Shown here one piece after another: positions 21,762-30,525 of a stretch of 56,180 bases of DNA. The stretch spans positions 1 to 56,180 of the forward strand of contig NZ_JAJCIC010000030.1 of the NCBI RefSeq assembly GCF_020554865.1, given 5' to 3'. The notes under the pieces were generated by a model. That model saw only the letters and a program-made list of their open reading frames with translations, searched no databases and had not been told where the DNA came from. The first letter of the stretch is position 1, and each line of letters opens with the position of its first letter. The stretch is from Lacrimispora sp. 210928-DFI.3.58 (GTDB taxonomy: Bacteria > Bacillota > Clostridia > Lachnospirales > Lachnospiraceae). The translations under genes were made by a program, and so were the position numbers.

Positions 21762-23708
21762 ATGGGCATGGAAATCATTGATTTCAAAGCCACCAAATGT
21801 AAGCATTGCTATAAATGCGTCCGTTACTGTGAGGTAAAGGCGATCCAGGTAAAGGATGAGCGGGCGGTGATCATGCCGGATAAGTGCATACTCTGCGGAC
21901 ACTGCCTGAAGATATGTCCTCAGTCAGCCAAGACCCTGCGCAGTGATCTGGATATGGTGAAGGGGCTTATCAGGGCGGGCCACAGGGTAGTGGTATCCAT
22001 TGCTCCCGCCTATATGGGGTTATTAAAGTACAAGACCATCGGACAGGTAAGGGATGCCCTGATGCGTCTGGGATTTGAGGATGTCAGGGAGACATCCGAG
22101 GGCGCTGCCTTTGTGACAGCCGAATATACAAAGCTTTTACAGGAGCACAGAATGGAGAACATCATCACCACCTGCTGCCCCAGTGCCAATGATCTGGTAG
22201 AGATCTATTACCCGGAGCTGGTGCCCTATCTGGCACCTGTGGTATCGCCGATGATCGCCCACGGCAAGCTGTTAAAGGAGGAGCTGGGCCGCGATGTGAA
22301 GGTGGTATTCTTAGGCCCCTGTATTGCAAAGAAAAAGGAGTCCAGGGATCCACGCCATGACAGCTGCATTGACGCTGTGCTGAATTTTAACGATATCAAC
22401 CAGTGGCTGGAGGAAGAGGAGATCGTGATAGAGGACTGCGAGGATAAGCCCTTTACGAAGTTCGATCCAAAGGTAAACCGCCTTTATCCTGTTTCCAACG
22501 GCGTAGTGAGCTCTGTTCTGGCCACAGAGCAGGGGACAGACGGCTACCGCAAGTTCTATGTCCACGGCGAGTCCAACTGTATTGACCTGTGCAAGAGCAT
22601 GGCACGCGGAGAGATCAAGGGCTGCTTTATTGAGATGAATATGTGCTCCGGCGGATGTATCAAGGGACCGATGGTGAATGACGAGTCCATTTCCAGATTT
22701 AAGGTAAAGCTGGATATGGAGGAGCGGATCAAGCGTGAGCCGGCAGAGGCCAGGGAGATGGAGCCTGTATGGGAGAAGCTGACCTTTGGCAAGAGGTTCT
22801 TAGACCGCTCACCGAAGGATCTGATGCCCACAGAGGAGCAGATCCGGGCAATTTTGAGAAAGACAAATAAGACAAAGCCGGAGGATGAATTAAACTGCGG
22901 AGCCTGCGGCTATCCCACCTGCCGTGAGAAGGCCATTGCCGTGTTCCAGAACAAGGCAGAGGTAAGCATGTGCATCCCCTTCATGCATGAGAAGGCGGAA
23001 TCCATGGCAAACCTGGTGATCGAGACCTCACCGAACATTGTACTCATTGTAGGGGATGATATGCGGATCCTGGAGTACTCCGATGTAGGCGAAAAATACT
23101 TTGGCAAGACGCGCTCTGAGGCGTTAGACATGTACCTGTACGAGTTTATCGATCCGGTGAATTTCCAGTGGGTATTCGACACCCACCAGAACATCCACGG
23201 CAAGCGGGTCAACTATCCTGAGTACAACCTGTCCACCCTGCAGAACATTGTATACATAGAGAAGGAAAATGCAGTTTTGGCCACCTTCATTGATATTACA
23301 AAGGAGGAGGAGCAGGCCAGAGAGGAGTACGAGAAGAAGCTGGAGACCATTGACCTGGCACAGAAGGTTATCCACAAGCAGATGATGGTTGCCCAGGAGA
23401 TCGCAGGCCTGTTAGGCGAGACAACGGCAGAGACAAAGACTACCCTGACAAAGCTGTGCCATTCCCTTTTGGAGGACGGCAGCGACAGCGGCTACACAGG
23501 CGGTGAGGAGGACAGGGATATCCCGGATGCCCACCTGGGAAGCGGTGCAGTGCCCTTAAAGGGCGTTATGACGGCTGAGAGCCAGGAAGAGCAGAAGAAG
23601 ACGGGATATGTCCATGTGGGAACCATTTCACCTGCTCCAAAGCCCGCAGGCTATGTGCGCGTGAACAGCGCAGATCTGAAAAAGCCGGGCGGCATCGGAG
23701 GTAGATAA
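21762..23708 (+). CDS. Group C (sensory-type) [FeFe]-hydrogenase with PAS domain
   Basis: A 648-residue multidomain protein. Two [4Fe-4S] ferredoxin motifs (CKHCYKCVRYC, CILCGHCLKIC) precede an H-cluster domain with L1 TTCCPSAN, L2 GPCIAKKKE and L3 EMNMCSGGCIKGP. Group A enzymes have MPC in L2 and a GGG-ending L3. Next comes an extra Fe-S motif (CGACGYPTC, about residue 386), a PAS domain (about 420-510), a charged coiled coil and a low-complexity tail. This is the architecture of group C, HydS-like hydrogenases, thought to sense H2 and pass a signal on. The next gene is a SpoIIE-type phosphatase overlapping its stop. Catalysis and signalling are both inferred. Confidence 0.9.
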   Translation: MGMEIIDFKATKCKHCYKCVRYCEVKAIQVKDERAVIMPDKCILCGHCLKICPQSAKTLRSDLDMVKGLIRAGHRVVVSIAPAYMGLLKYKTIGQVRDALMRLGFEDVRETSEGAAFVTAEYTKLLQEHRMENIITTCCPSANDLVEIYYPELVPYLAPVVSPMIAHGKLLKEELGRDVKVVFLGPCIAKKKESRDPRHDSCIDAVLNFNDINQWLEEEEIVIEDCEDKPFTKFDPKVNRLYPVSNGVVSSVLATEQGTDGYRKFYVHGESNCIDLCKSMARGEIKGCFIEMNMCSGGCIKGPMVNDESISRFKVKLDMEERIKREPAEAREMEPVWEKLTFGKRFLDRSPKDLMPTEEQIRAILRKTNKTKPEDELNCGACGYPTCREKAIAVFQNKAEVSMCIPFMHEKAESMANLVIETSPNIVLIVGDDMRILEYSDVGEKYFGKTRSEALDMYLYEFIDPVNFQWVFDTHQNIHGKRVNYPEYNLSTLQNIVYIEKENAVLATFIDITKEEEQAREEYEKKLETIDLAQKVIHKQMMVAQEIAGLLGETTAETKTTLTKLCHSLLEDGSDSGYTGGEEDRDIPDAHLGSGAVPLKGVMTAESQEEQKKTGYVHVGTISPAPKPAGYVRVNSADLKKPGGIGGR

Positions 23709-24886
23709 TGGGGATCACAGTTGATGTTGCATATAAGAGCCTGAATAAATATACGGAAATTCTCTGCGGAGACAAGGTGGAGCTTCTTCAGACAGAGGAC
23801 TCCAATATTATGATCCTTGCAGATGGAATGGGAAGCGGCGTGAAAGCCAATATCCTGTCAACATTGACATCAAAGATCCTGGGCACCATGTTCCTGAATG
23901 GCGCTACCCTGGAGGAATGTGTGGATACCATCAGTGAGACGCTTCCTATCTGTCAGGTGCGTCAGGTGGCTTATTCCACCTTCAGCATTCTCCAGGTCTA
24001 CCATAACGGGGATGCCTATCTGGTGGAGTACGACAATCCGGGATGTATTTTCATCCGCGACGGAAAGCTGATGGAGATTCCGAAGAATGTCCGTGTCATG
24101 CAGGGAAAGTCCATCAATGAATACCGCTTTAAGGTGAAAAAGGGTGATGCCCTGATTCTTATGAGCGACGGCACGATCCACGCAGGTGTGGGGGACCTGC
24201 TGAATTTCGGATGGCTGTGGCAGGATATTGCGGATTATGCGGTGCGCCAGTATCAGCTCACCATATCGGCTATGCGTCTGGCAGCAGCCATCAGCCATGC
24301 CTGCGATGAGCTGTATCAGTTCCGGCCGGGAGATGACACCACCGTTGCCTGCATGAGGATCATTGACAGCAAGCCAGTCCATCTCATGACCGGCCCTGCC
24401 AGGAATCCGGAGGACGATGTGCGGATGGTCCATGATTTTATGTCCAATGACAACGCAAAGACCATTGTCTGCGGCGGCACCAGCGCGACTATTGTATCCA
24501 GGGTGCTGAACCGGCGTCTGGATGTATCCTTAGATTATGTAGACCCGGAGATCCCGCCCATCGCCTATATGGACGGCGTGGACCTGGTGACAGAGGGCGT
24601 GCTGACGCTCAACCGCGTGGTCCAGCTGCTGCGGCGTTATGTGAAGAATGAGACGGTTTCCGAGCAGTTCTTTGAGGAGCTGGATAAGCCCAATGGTGCA
24701 TCCATGGTGGCAAAGGTGCTGATCGAGGATTGTACCGAGGTGCATCTCTATGTGGGGAAGGCGATCAACAGCGCATACCAGAATCCGGGACTTCCCTTTG
24801 ATCTGGGCATCCGGCAGAACCTGGTGGAGCAGTTAAAGCATGTGATCGAGGAGATGGGAAAGCATGTGGTCGTCACCTATTATTGA
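23708..24886 (+). CDS. SpoIIE/PP2C-like serine/threonine phosphatase
   Basis: A 392-residue protein. The N-terminal 220 residues form a SpoIIE/PP2C-type phosphatase: metal-binding Asp in ILADGMGSG (about residue 38), ILMSDGTIHAG (about 152) and FRPGDDTTVACMRI (about 211). The C-terminal 160 residues contain GGTSATIVSRVL and DLVTEGVLTLNRVV, an additional domain seen in hydrogenase-associated phosphatases. Its start overlaps the stop of the PAS-hydrogenase. That coupling suggests it is the output module of a hydrogen- or redox-sensing relay through protein dephosphorylation. Its substrate is unknown, and no partner kinase is adjacent. Confidence 0.88.
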   Translation: MGITVDVAYKSLNKYTEILCGDKVELLQTEDSNIMILADGMGSGVKANILSTLTSKILGTMFLNGATLEECVDTISETLPICQVRQVAYSTFSILQVYHNGDAYLVEYDNPGCIFIRDGKLMEIPKNVRVMQGKSINEYRFKVKKGDALILMSDGTIHAGVGDLLNFGWLWQDIADYAVRQYQLTISAMRLAAAISHACDELYQFRPGDDTTVACMRIIDSKPVHLMTGPARNPEDDVRMVHDFMSNDNAKTIVCGGTSATIVSRVLNRRLDVSLDYVDPEIPPIAYMDGVDLVTEGVLTLNRVVQLLRRYVKNETVSEQFFEELDKPNGASMVAKVLIEDCTEVHLYVGKAINSAYQNPGLPFDLGIRQNLVEQLKHVIEEMGKHVVVTYY

Positions 24887-25234
24887 CGGTTTCATTGGGG
24901 ATTTTGCTGAAAAACGCGTATAGGAAGAGTGTACGCTATTTTGTACTTGCATTTTTCGGCAAGGTATAGTAGATTTCATTTGTTGATATTTATTTAACGA
25001 TCGCAAGGAGCTAAGTTTTTAAACGGACATGCCTGCTGATGCAGGCATCACCATAAATGAAAGTCAGATGGCTCGGTGCTTCGCACTCCCGCCATCTGCC
25101 GCCGATATTCGGAATCCGGGCTATTGCCCTGCTTCCTCATACCGGCTTGCCCGTCCGATGTCCAAACGCCTGTGTGTGCCAGCACGCCCGTTCGTTTGTC
25201 CGCCGTCCGGGACTTTTAGTAAAATAAGGAGGAA
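24887..25234 (+). promoter_or_regulatory. 348-bp structured intergenic region before the group B hydrogenase
   Basis: No ORF with an RBS is seen. A perfect 8-bp hairpin with TGAT loop (25029-25036 with 25041-25048) is followed by a second stem (25067-25072 with 25091-25096) that encloses an inner ggtgc/gcact pairing. A C-rich stretch then runs to the GGAGG at 25228-25232. T-rich sequence before 25020 may hold the promoter. It could be a leader RNA or a small RNA; I cannot match it to a known riboswitch. Confidence 0.4.
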
Positions 25235-26692
25235 ATGAAAATGATAACCAATGATGCGACCATCCTGCGTCTGAAGCATGATGTCCTTTACGAGGTAGCA
25301 AAAGCGGCATGGGAAGGAAATCTGGAAGAGCAGAGAGACCAGATCCCGTTCAAGATGATCCCAGGCCCCCAGGCACAGTACCGCTGCTGTATTTATAAGG
25401 AAAGAGAGATCATCAAACAGAGGGTACGCCTTGCAGAAGGTAAATGTCCTGCTGGAAAAGACAGCTACAATGTGGTGCAGGTGATCAACGCAGCCTGCGA
25501 GGAGTGTCCCATCGCATCCTATATCGTTACGGACAACTGCCGTAAGTGTATGGGAAAGGCCTGTCAGAATTCCTGTAATTTTGGTGCGATTACCATGGGC
25601 CGTGAGCATGCCTACATTGATCCGAACAAATGTAAAGAGTGTGGAAAATGCTCCCAGGCATGCCCTTACAACGCCATTGCCCACTTAGAGCGTCCCTGTA
25701 AGAAGATCTGCCCGGTGGATGCCATTACATATGACGAGTACGGCATCTGCGTGATCGATGAGAAGAAATGCATCCAGTGCGGCGCCTGCATCCACAGCTG
25801 CCCATTTGGCGCAATCGGTTCCAAGACCTTTATGGTAGATGTGATCCGTCTGATCAAAGCTGGCAAGCGTGTAGTTGCCATGGTAGCTCCTGCAACAGAA
25901 GGCCAGTTTGGCAATGATATCACCATGGCAAGCTGGAAGATCGCATTGAAGCAGCTGGGCTTTGCCGATATGGTAGAGGTCGGCTTAGGCGGCGATATGA
26001 CTGCAGCTTATGAGGCGGAGGAGTGGGCTGAGGCCTACAAGGAGGGAAAGAAGATGACGACCTCCTGCTGCCCTGCATTTGTCAATATGATCAAGCAGCA
26101 TTTCCCAATGCTCCTTGACAATATGTCAACTACAGTTTCTCCTATGTGCGCTGTTTCCAGACTGTTAAAGAGCCAGGATCCTGGGACCGTCACTGTGTTT
26201 ATCGGCCCCTGCATTGCAAAGAAGAGCGAGAGCCTGGATCTGAACATTGAGGGAAATGCGGACTACGCCATGACCTTTGGTGAGATCAGGGCTATGATGC
26301 GCGCAAAGGGTGTGGAGCTTGCTCCGGCAGAGAACGACTACCAGGAGGGCTCCGTATTCGGCAAGCGCTTCGGCAACGGCGGCGGCGTGACAGCGGCTGT
26401 GCTCCAGTGCTTAAAGGAGATGGATGAGAACACCGATATCAAGGTGATGCGCTGCAATGGCGCTGCTGAGTGTAAAAAGGCCCTTCTTCTCATGAAGGTG
26501 GGAAGACTGCCTGAGGACTTTGTAGAAGGTATGGCCTGCGTAGGCGGCTGTGTTGGAGGCCCCAGCAAGCACAAGACCGAGATCGAGGCAAAGAAGGCAA
26601 GAGACCAGCTCATCGCTTCCGCAGATGACAGGAAGGTGCTGGAGAATCTGAAGAAGTATCCGATGGATCAGATTTCGATGCACAGGCATTGA
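25235..26692 (+). CDS. Group B [FeFe]-hydrogenase
   Basis: A 485-residue protein. The N-terminal third carries cysteine clusters for several [4Fe-4S] centres (CRKCMGKACQNSC, CKECGKCSQACP, CKKICPVDAI, CIQCGACIHSCP). The H-cluster domain follows, with L1 TSCCPAF, L2 GPCIAKKSE and L3 EGMACVGGCVGGP. These are group B variants and differ from the MPC and GGG-ending motifs of group A. Group B enzymes are widespread in anaerobic Clostridia, and their partner and direction of catalysis are poorly known. Maturases HydE/F/G are not in the window. The gene is preceded by AAGGAGG and ends in a strong terminator. Confidence 0.9.
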   Translation: MKMITNDATILRLKHDVLYEVAKAAWEGNLEEQRDQIPFKMIPGPQAQYRCCIYKEREIIKQRVRLAEGKCPAGKDSYNVVQVINAACEECPIASYIVTDNCRKCMGKACQNSCNFGAITMGREHAYIDPNKCKECGKCSQACPYNAIAHLERPCKKICPVDAITYDEYGICVIDEKKCIQCGACIHSCPFGAIGSKTFMVDVIRLIKAGKRVVAMVAPATEGQFGNDITMASWKIALKQLGFADMVEVGLGGDMTAAYEAEEWAEAYKEGKKMTTSCCPAFVNMIKQHFPMLLDNMSTTVSPMCAVSRLLKSQDPGTVTVFIGPCIAKKSESLDLNIEGNADYAMTFGEIRAMMRAKGVELAPAENDYQEGSVFGKRFGNGGGVTAAVLQCLKEMDENTDIKVMRCNGAAECKKALLLMKVGRLPEDFVEGMACVGGCVGGPSKHKTEIEAKKARDQLIASADDRKVLENLKKYPMDQISMHRH

Positions 26693-26702
26693 TGTTGTTT
26701 TT

Positions 26703-26753
26703 AGAGAGGATGCTCTCCATAACTGATTTATAGTTATAGAGAGCATCCTCTCT
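26703..26753. terminator. Strong bidirectional terminator
   Basis: A perfect 14-bp inverted repeat (26703-26716 with 26740-26753), extended by an inner ATAACT/AGTTAT pairing, lies between the convergent group B hydrogenase and MFS genes. TGTTTTT precedes it and TCTCTC follows. Confidence 0.8.
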
Positions 26754-26776
26754 CTCATTAATGCACAAGAAATACT

Positions 26777-27991
26777 TTATGTTTTTGCGGTATGGCGGAT
26801 CAGGACGGTTAAGATCAAAGTGCATAAAAACACTAGGACAGGAATCAGCATAATCCCTGCTTTATAACCAATATGCTCCATAAATATACCAAGTATCCAT
26901 GATAAAAGCGTAGTAGAAATTGATTGCACCAGGCTAATGGTTGCTGTAGCTGTTCCGGTCATATTTGGATACAGGGCACAGGCCATTGCAATAATGGTAG
27001 GATATGCGGCGCCTGTAAATACACCACCCATAAAAAGTGCTATAATGATAAAAAGTCCATTTCCGATCAAAAGAACTACCATATAAATAATGGCTGTAAC
27101 GAAACACGCAGCGCAAAGATACTTCTGATAAGGAATCCTTTTATCAATGACCGGCTGTATAAATCTTGCAACAACAATTCCAGTCCAGAATAACACCAGG
27201 GCAAAGTTCCCGATCTCATCCCCTAATCCAAGCCCTTTTTGGACATAGGTGGTGATCCAAAGACTGATTGACTGTTGATATCCCATATAGAACGCACATA
27301 GTAACGCTAACAACTGCAGGTGACGGTTTAAAAGCAATGTTGCAATATTAGATAGTAATTTTTTTATGGAATACTCAGAAGGCGCTGACTGAATAACCTC
27401 TGCTTTGGAAATTACGAGAATAAAAAGTCCCACAATCATTGTGCAGAGAATGCCAATATGTATAAATGACTGATTCCAGACAAATCCTGCATACTGAGCA
27501 AGTACACCATATATTGGTCCGGCGAGGGAGCCAATGCTAAAAAATGCATGCATAATATTCATGTATGCAGTGCGCCTTTCGCCATATGCTTCTGACACAA
27601 ATGCACTGATAAGGAGATTCAGATAAGCGTTTGTTGCACCAAGCAGTATAAAATAGAAAAGAAGCAGATGATATATGGGTGCCATACCAATACAATACAT
27701 GACCGCTGTATAAACAGCAAAAATGATTGCGATCAATTTAAGTTTTGGGAAGCGGTCTGCTAATGCACCACCAAACATCATTGCACTGAAAGAACCGATG
27801 GATTGAAAGGAACCGATCAGGCCAATTTGGGAATTGGATAAATGATAACTTTCCATCATCTCTGGGATTAAAATTCCAGTCATGGTTGCTGCAGTTGCAA
27901 AGAAGAACATAATGCCGAAGAGACAGTAAAGGATGGTCTTCATTTGAATGGCCAATGTTCGGTTGGTATCAATTATTTTATTTTTTTGCAT
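26777..27991 (-). CDS. MFS transporter
   Basis: A membrane protein of about 404 residues with twelve hydrophobic segments. The MFS motif A loop GGALADRFPKLK is between TM2 and TM3, with a central charged loop and a repeated half. It resembles the sugar/drug MFS groups, and no substrate can be read. The longest frame extends to 28144, but this would overlap the AraC-like gene, and ATG 27991 lies 5 bp after that gene's stop. It is the last gene of the long minus-strand operon and may export a product or import the substrate. Confidence 0.85.
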   Translation of the reverse strand: MQKNKIIDTNRTLAIQMKTILYCLFGIMFFFATAATMTGILIPEMMESYHLSNSQIGLIGSFQSIGSFSAMMFGGALADRFPKLKLIAIIFAVYTAVMYCIGMAPIYHLLLFYFILLGATNAYLNLLISAFVSEAYGERRTAYMNIMHAFFSIGSLAGPIYGVLAQYAGFVWNQSFIHIGILCTMIVGLFILVISKAEVIQSAPSEYSIKKLLSNIATLLLNRHLQLLALLCAFYMGYQQSISLWITTYVQKGLGLGDEIGNFALVLFWTGIVVARFIQPVIDKRIPYQKYLCAACFVTAIIYMVVLLIGNGLFIIIALFMGGVFTGAAYPTIIAMACALYPNMTGTATATISLVQSISTTLLSWILGIFMEHIGYKAGIMLIPVLVFLCTLILTVLIRHTAKT

Positions 27992-27995
27992 AAAG

Positions 27996-28340
27996 TTAAT
28001 CGCTTTCTGTGAAATCAAGTACTGGCTGCCTTCGATACTTAGATGGATTGATTCCGACATTTTTTTTAAAAGCCTTAGAAAAATAATTTTGATTACTGTA
28101 GCCACAAGCTTTCGCGATCTGGTATAATTTGAGTGTCTCATCATTTAACAATTCTTTCGCCATCTGAATACGTACCATTGTTATATACTGGCCAATTGTC
28201 TGACCGGTTTCTTTTTTAAAAAGATTGGAAAGATATGCAGGGGATAAATATACAGACCTGGATAATGTCAGGATATTTAGGTCACAGCTGGCATAATTAC
28301 GCTTAATTATATGACAAACAGTAAATACTGTACCATTCAT
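27996..28340 (-). CDS. AraC-type DNA-binding domain protein, HTH only
   Basis: A protein of about 114 residues consisting of the two helix-turn-helix motifs of the AraC/XylS family (LSRSVYLSPAYLSNLFKKET and QIAKACGYSNQNYFSKAFKK). It ends soon after the conserved NPSKYRR. The ligand-binding domain of about 150 residues normally N-terminal is absent. ATG 28340 has AAAGGAG 6 bp upstream. The frame extends to 28382 without a better start. It is sandwiched between an SDR gene, which its 5' end nearly touches, and the MFS gene, so it may regulate the same operon. Confidence 0.82.
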   Translation of the reverse strand: MNGTVFTVCHIIKRNYASCDLNILTLSRSVYLSPAYLSNLFKKETGQTIGQYITMVRIQMAKELLNDETLKLYQIAKACGYSNQNYFSKAFKKNVGINPSKYRRQPVLDFTESD

Positions 28341-28365
28341 TTTTTCTCCTTTTACAGAAAATGCA

Positions 28366-29049
28366 TTACCAAGGGATTTCACGATAGTGATGATCCCGCA
28401 TTACCAGACGGTTTTCATCACAGTGGATATTTTTGGCACTCTCCCTTTCATCATAATATAGATCCTGTTCGATATATTCCCCTGGGAGCCAACCGCATTC
28501 CATATTATCTGTGCAGAAGCACCGAAAGGAAAAGCCCTCTGGACGAAGCTGGTTAAAATACAATTTTTCCATCATATGAAGGGCCGAAAGAGACATATGG
28601 TATGCAAAATCTCCGGTGCTGTCCGTCCAATTTATGCTGGCGCATGTTGAGGTAAGAAATGCGATCCGTTTCAATTCGCTTTTTCGCAACAATGGAAGAG
28701 CAGCTTCGACCATGGCCCAGGTTCCATTGATATTGTAGTCAAGAACATTCAGAAGTTCTTGATAGATATGTCCTGTTCCGATGGCTCCATCATCTTCAGC
28801 TTTCCTTTTTGCACATAGGACAAGAATATCTATTTTGAAGGATTCCTGTTCAATCTGTGTGATAAATTTTTTTAGCTGAAGCTTGTCTAATAAATTAATT
28901 CCAACGGCATAGACATTGCGTGTGATAATAGAATCGTGTGTGCGGTCTGTATAGCAGCCATATACCTTATTACCCTTTTGGGCATACCAGATAGCGGTTT
29001 CCATTGCTTCCGGATACTCTAGCCCTGAAACTAAAATTATTTTTTCCAT
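28366..29049 (-). CDS. Degenerate short-chain dehydrogenase/reductase paralogue
   Basis: A protein of about 227 residues related to the next upstream gene; both share segments like MVEAALPLLRKSELKRIAFL and YFNQLRPEGF. The SDR cofactor motif TGxxxGxG is replaced by SGLEYPEAME, the NAG motif by LCAKRKA, and the catalytic YxxxK reads YHMSL, lacking the lysine. The serine region (LTSTCASIN) and the tyrosine remain. It is therefore probably not a normal NAD(P)-dependent reductase. It may be a non-catalytic partner of the adjacent SDR or bind another ligand. GAAGAGG precedes ATG 29049. Confidence 0.75.
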   Translation of the reverse strand: MEKIILVSGLEYPEAMETAIWYAQKGNKVYGCYTDRTHDSIITRNVYAVGINLLDKLQLKKFITQIEQESFKIDILVLCAKRKAEDDGAIGTGHIYQELLNVLDYNINGTWAMVEAALPLLRKSELKRIAFLTSTCASINWTDSTGDFAYHMSLSALHMMEKLYFNQLRPEGFSFRCFCTDNMECGWLPGEYIEQDLYYDERESAKNIHCDENRLVMRDHHYREIPW

Positions 29050-29063
29050 AATAAATACCTCTT

Positions 29064-29750
29064 CTAAAATGGCCATGTCATGTCCAGAGCATCTGTCATA
29101 ACCAGTGTATCTTCCCATGTGCGGTCTGTTGTAAACTGTTTATAGGCAGTAATTGCGGCATCCTCTGGTTCAAAGTATCCATTCGCTGACTTAGCGCCCT
29201 GCATGTAGCTTCTCACCCAGCCAGGATGATATAATCGAAATGTATAGCCCTCTTTCTGAAGCTGGTTGAACATAAGCCTTGCGGCCATGTTTAAGGCGGT
29301 CTTCGACATGCAGTATGCCGAACACTCTTTCCGATGGGCAACAGAGATACTGCCTGCTTCTGAAGAGACGATACAGATTCGCTTCATTCCGCTTTTCATC
29401 AATGGAAGAGCGGCTTCCACCATTTGAATAGGGCCGATTGTGTTTACACGAAACACAGCCAGCATTGCATCACGGCTGCCGCTTTGTGAAATTCCAGCAA
29501 CATTCACAAGCATATCTAGTATGTCTGTCTTCTTGGAAATCAAATGGATCGCTTGCTCTACTGACTCATGGCTACTCACGTCTAATGGCAGCAGTTCCAG
29601 AAAATCAGGAAACCGCTTTTTCAGGCCTTCAAGCTGTTTCCACTCCGGCATAAACTGACCGGCAAATACCTTCCATCCATTTATTGCAAATAATTCTGCC
29701 AGTGCATAACCGACACCTCGATCAGCGCCAGTGATCAATACTTTGCGCAT
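29064..29750 (-). CDS. Short-chain dehydrogenase/reductase (SDR)
   Basis: A protein of about 228 residues with a complete classical SDR set: cofactor motif TGADRGVG at residues 7-14, VNVAGIS, the serine segment VSSEAGS, and the catalytic YCMSK. It oxidises an alcohol or reduces a carbonyl with NAD(P), and the substrate is unknown. Neighbouring ThuA-like and IlvD/Edd genes suggest a sugar or sugar-acid intermediate. AAGGAGG lies before ATG 29750. Its diverged paralogue starts 14 bp downstream. Confidence 0.88.
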   Translation of the reverse strand: MRKVLITGADRGVGYALAELFAINGWKVFAGQFMPEWKQLEGLKKRFPDFLELLPLDVSSHESVEQAIHLISKKTDILDMLVNVAGISQSGSRDAMLAVFRVNTIGPIQMVEAALPLMKSGMKRICIVSSEAGSISVAHRKECSAYCMSKTALNMAARLMFNQLQKEGYTFRLYHPGWVRSYMQGAKSANGYFEPEDAAITAYKQFTTDRTWEDTLVMTDALDMTWPF

Positions 29751-29795
29751 ATAACTCCTCCTTATACGGTATTCCAATGGTTCGCTCCCAGACAG

Positions 29796-30488
29796 TCATT
29801 TTTTCTGTAAGCACCACTTAAGAGAGTTCATAATAAGCTTTCTAAAAGCTGGATGTTCCCATACTGCCACAGTATGACCAAGAGTAATAACACTCATACG
29901 TCCTTTTCCCAGTTCACGTGTATAACCAGCTATCTGGGTCCCGCCACTTTCAGAAGTAGAATACAGAAATGGCTTTGCATCCGGAGCAAGATCTGTAATC
30001 TGATAATGTTCATCGTGAACCGTAAAAGAATCAATTCCCTGTGCCACTGGATGTAAAGGGTCTGATACCCAGACGTTGATGTCGCAGCGAGCTGGATGTC
30101 CTATAAAGTGATTTCCGATCAACATCTGGAATTTCCGGCAAGGATTTAAAAATTTTTCTTCCTGACGTTTACATGAATGCTCGCTAAATGTACAGGCGGA
30201 GTGTACAGCAATAAATCCGTGGCCGGATTCAATATATTTAAAAAAATCTTCTGGCCCTATCTCATGCACTCCGTCCTCGAACCATGGCTGCTGGTTTGCA
30301 GCAGTAACATTATTGCCTTTACAACAAATGATGGCTTGAAATTGTTCAATAAAATCCCAGGTCAGAATATCTTTGGCAGCCTTAACCACATCAAATTGGT
30401 ACTCATTCTTTCCCAGGCCGCAAATGCCTCTCTCGATCACTTCGGCTGGATGCCACCAATCGTCACACAGTATTAATATCTGTTCCAT
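29796..30488 (-). CDS. ThuA-like protein
   Basis: A 230-residue protein of the ThuA family, with a glutamine-amidotransferase-like fold. Marks are ILCDDWWHPAEV at the N-terminus, the central SGHGFIAVHSACTFSEH, and NHFIGHPARCDINVWVSDPL with HDEHYQ. ThuA proteins were first linked to trehalose/sucrose utilisation, and relatives take part in keto-sugar metabolism; the exact reaction is not established. It is placed between the dehydratase and SDR genes in the operon. Confidence 0.87.
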   Translation of the reverse strand: MEQILILCDDWWHPAEVIERGICGLGKNEYQFDVVKAAKDILTWDFIEQFQAIICCKGNNVTAANQQPWFEDGVHEIGPEDFFKYIESGHGFIAVHSACTFSEHSCKRQEEKFLNPCRKFQMLIGNHFIGHPARCDINVWVSDPLHPVAQGIDSFTVHDEHYQITDLAPDAKPFLYSTSESGGTQIAGYTRELGKGRMSVITLGHTVAVWEHPAFRKLIMNSLKWCLQKK

Positions 30489-30525
30489 ATCAATTACCTC
30501 CCATTTACAATAATGTCATATTCTG

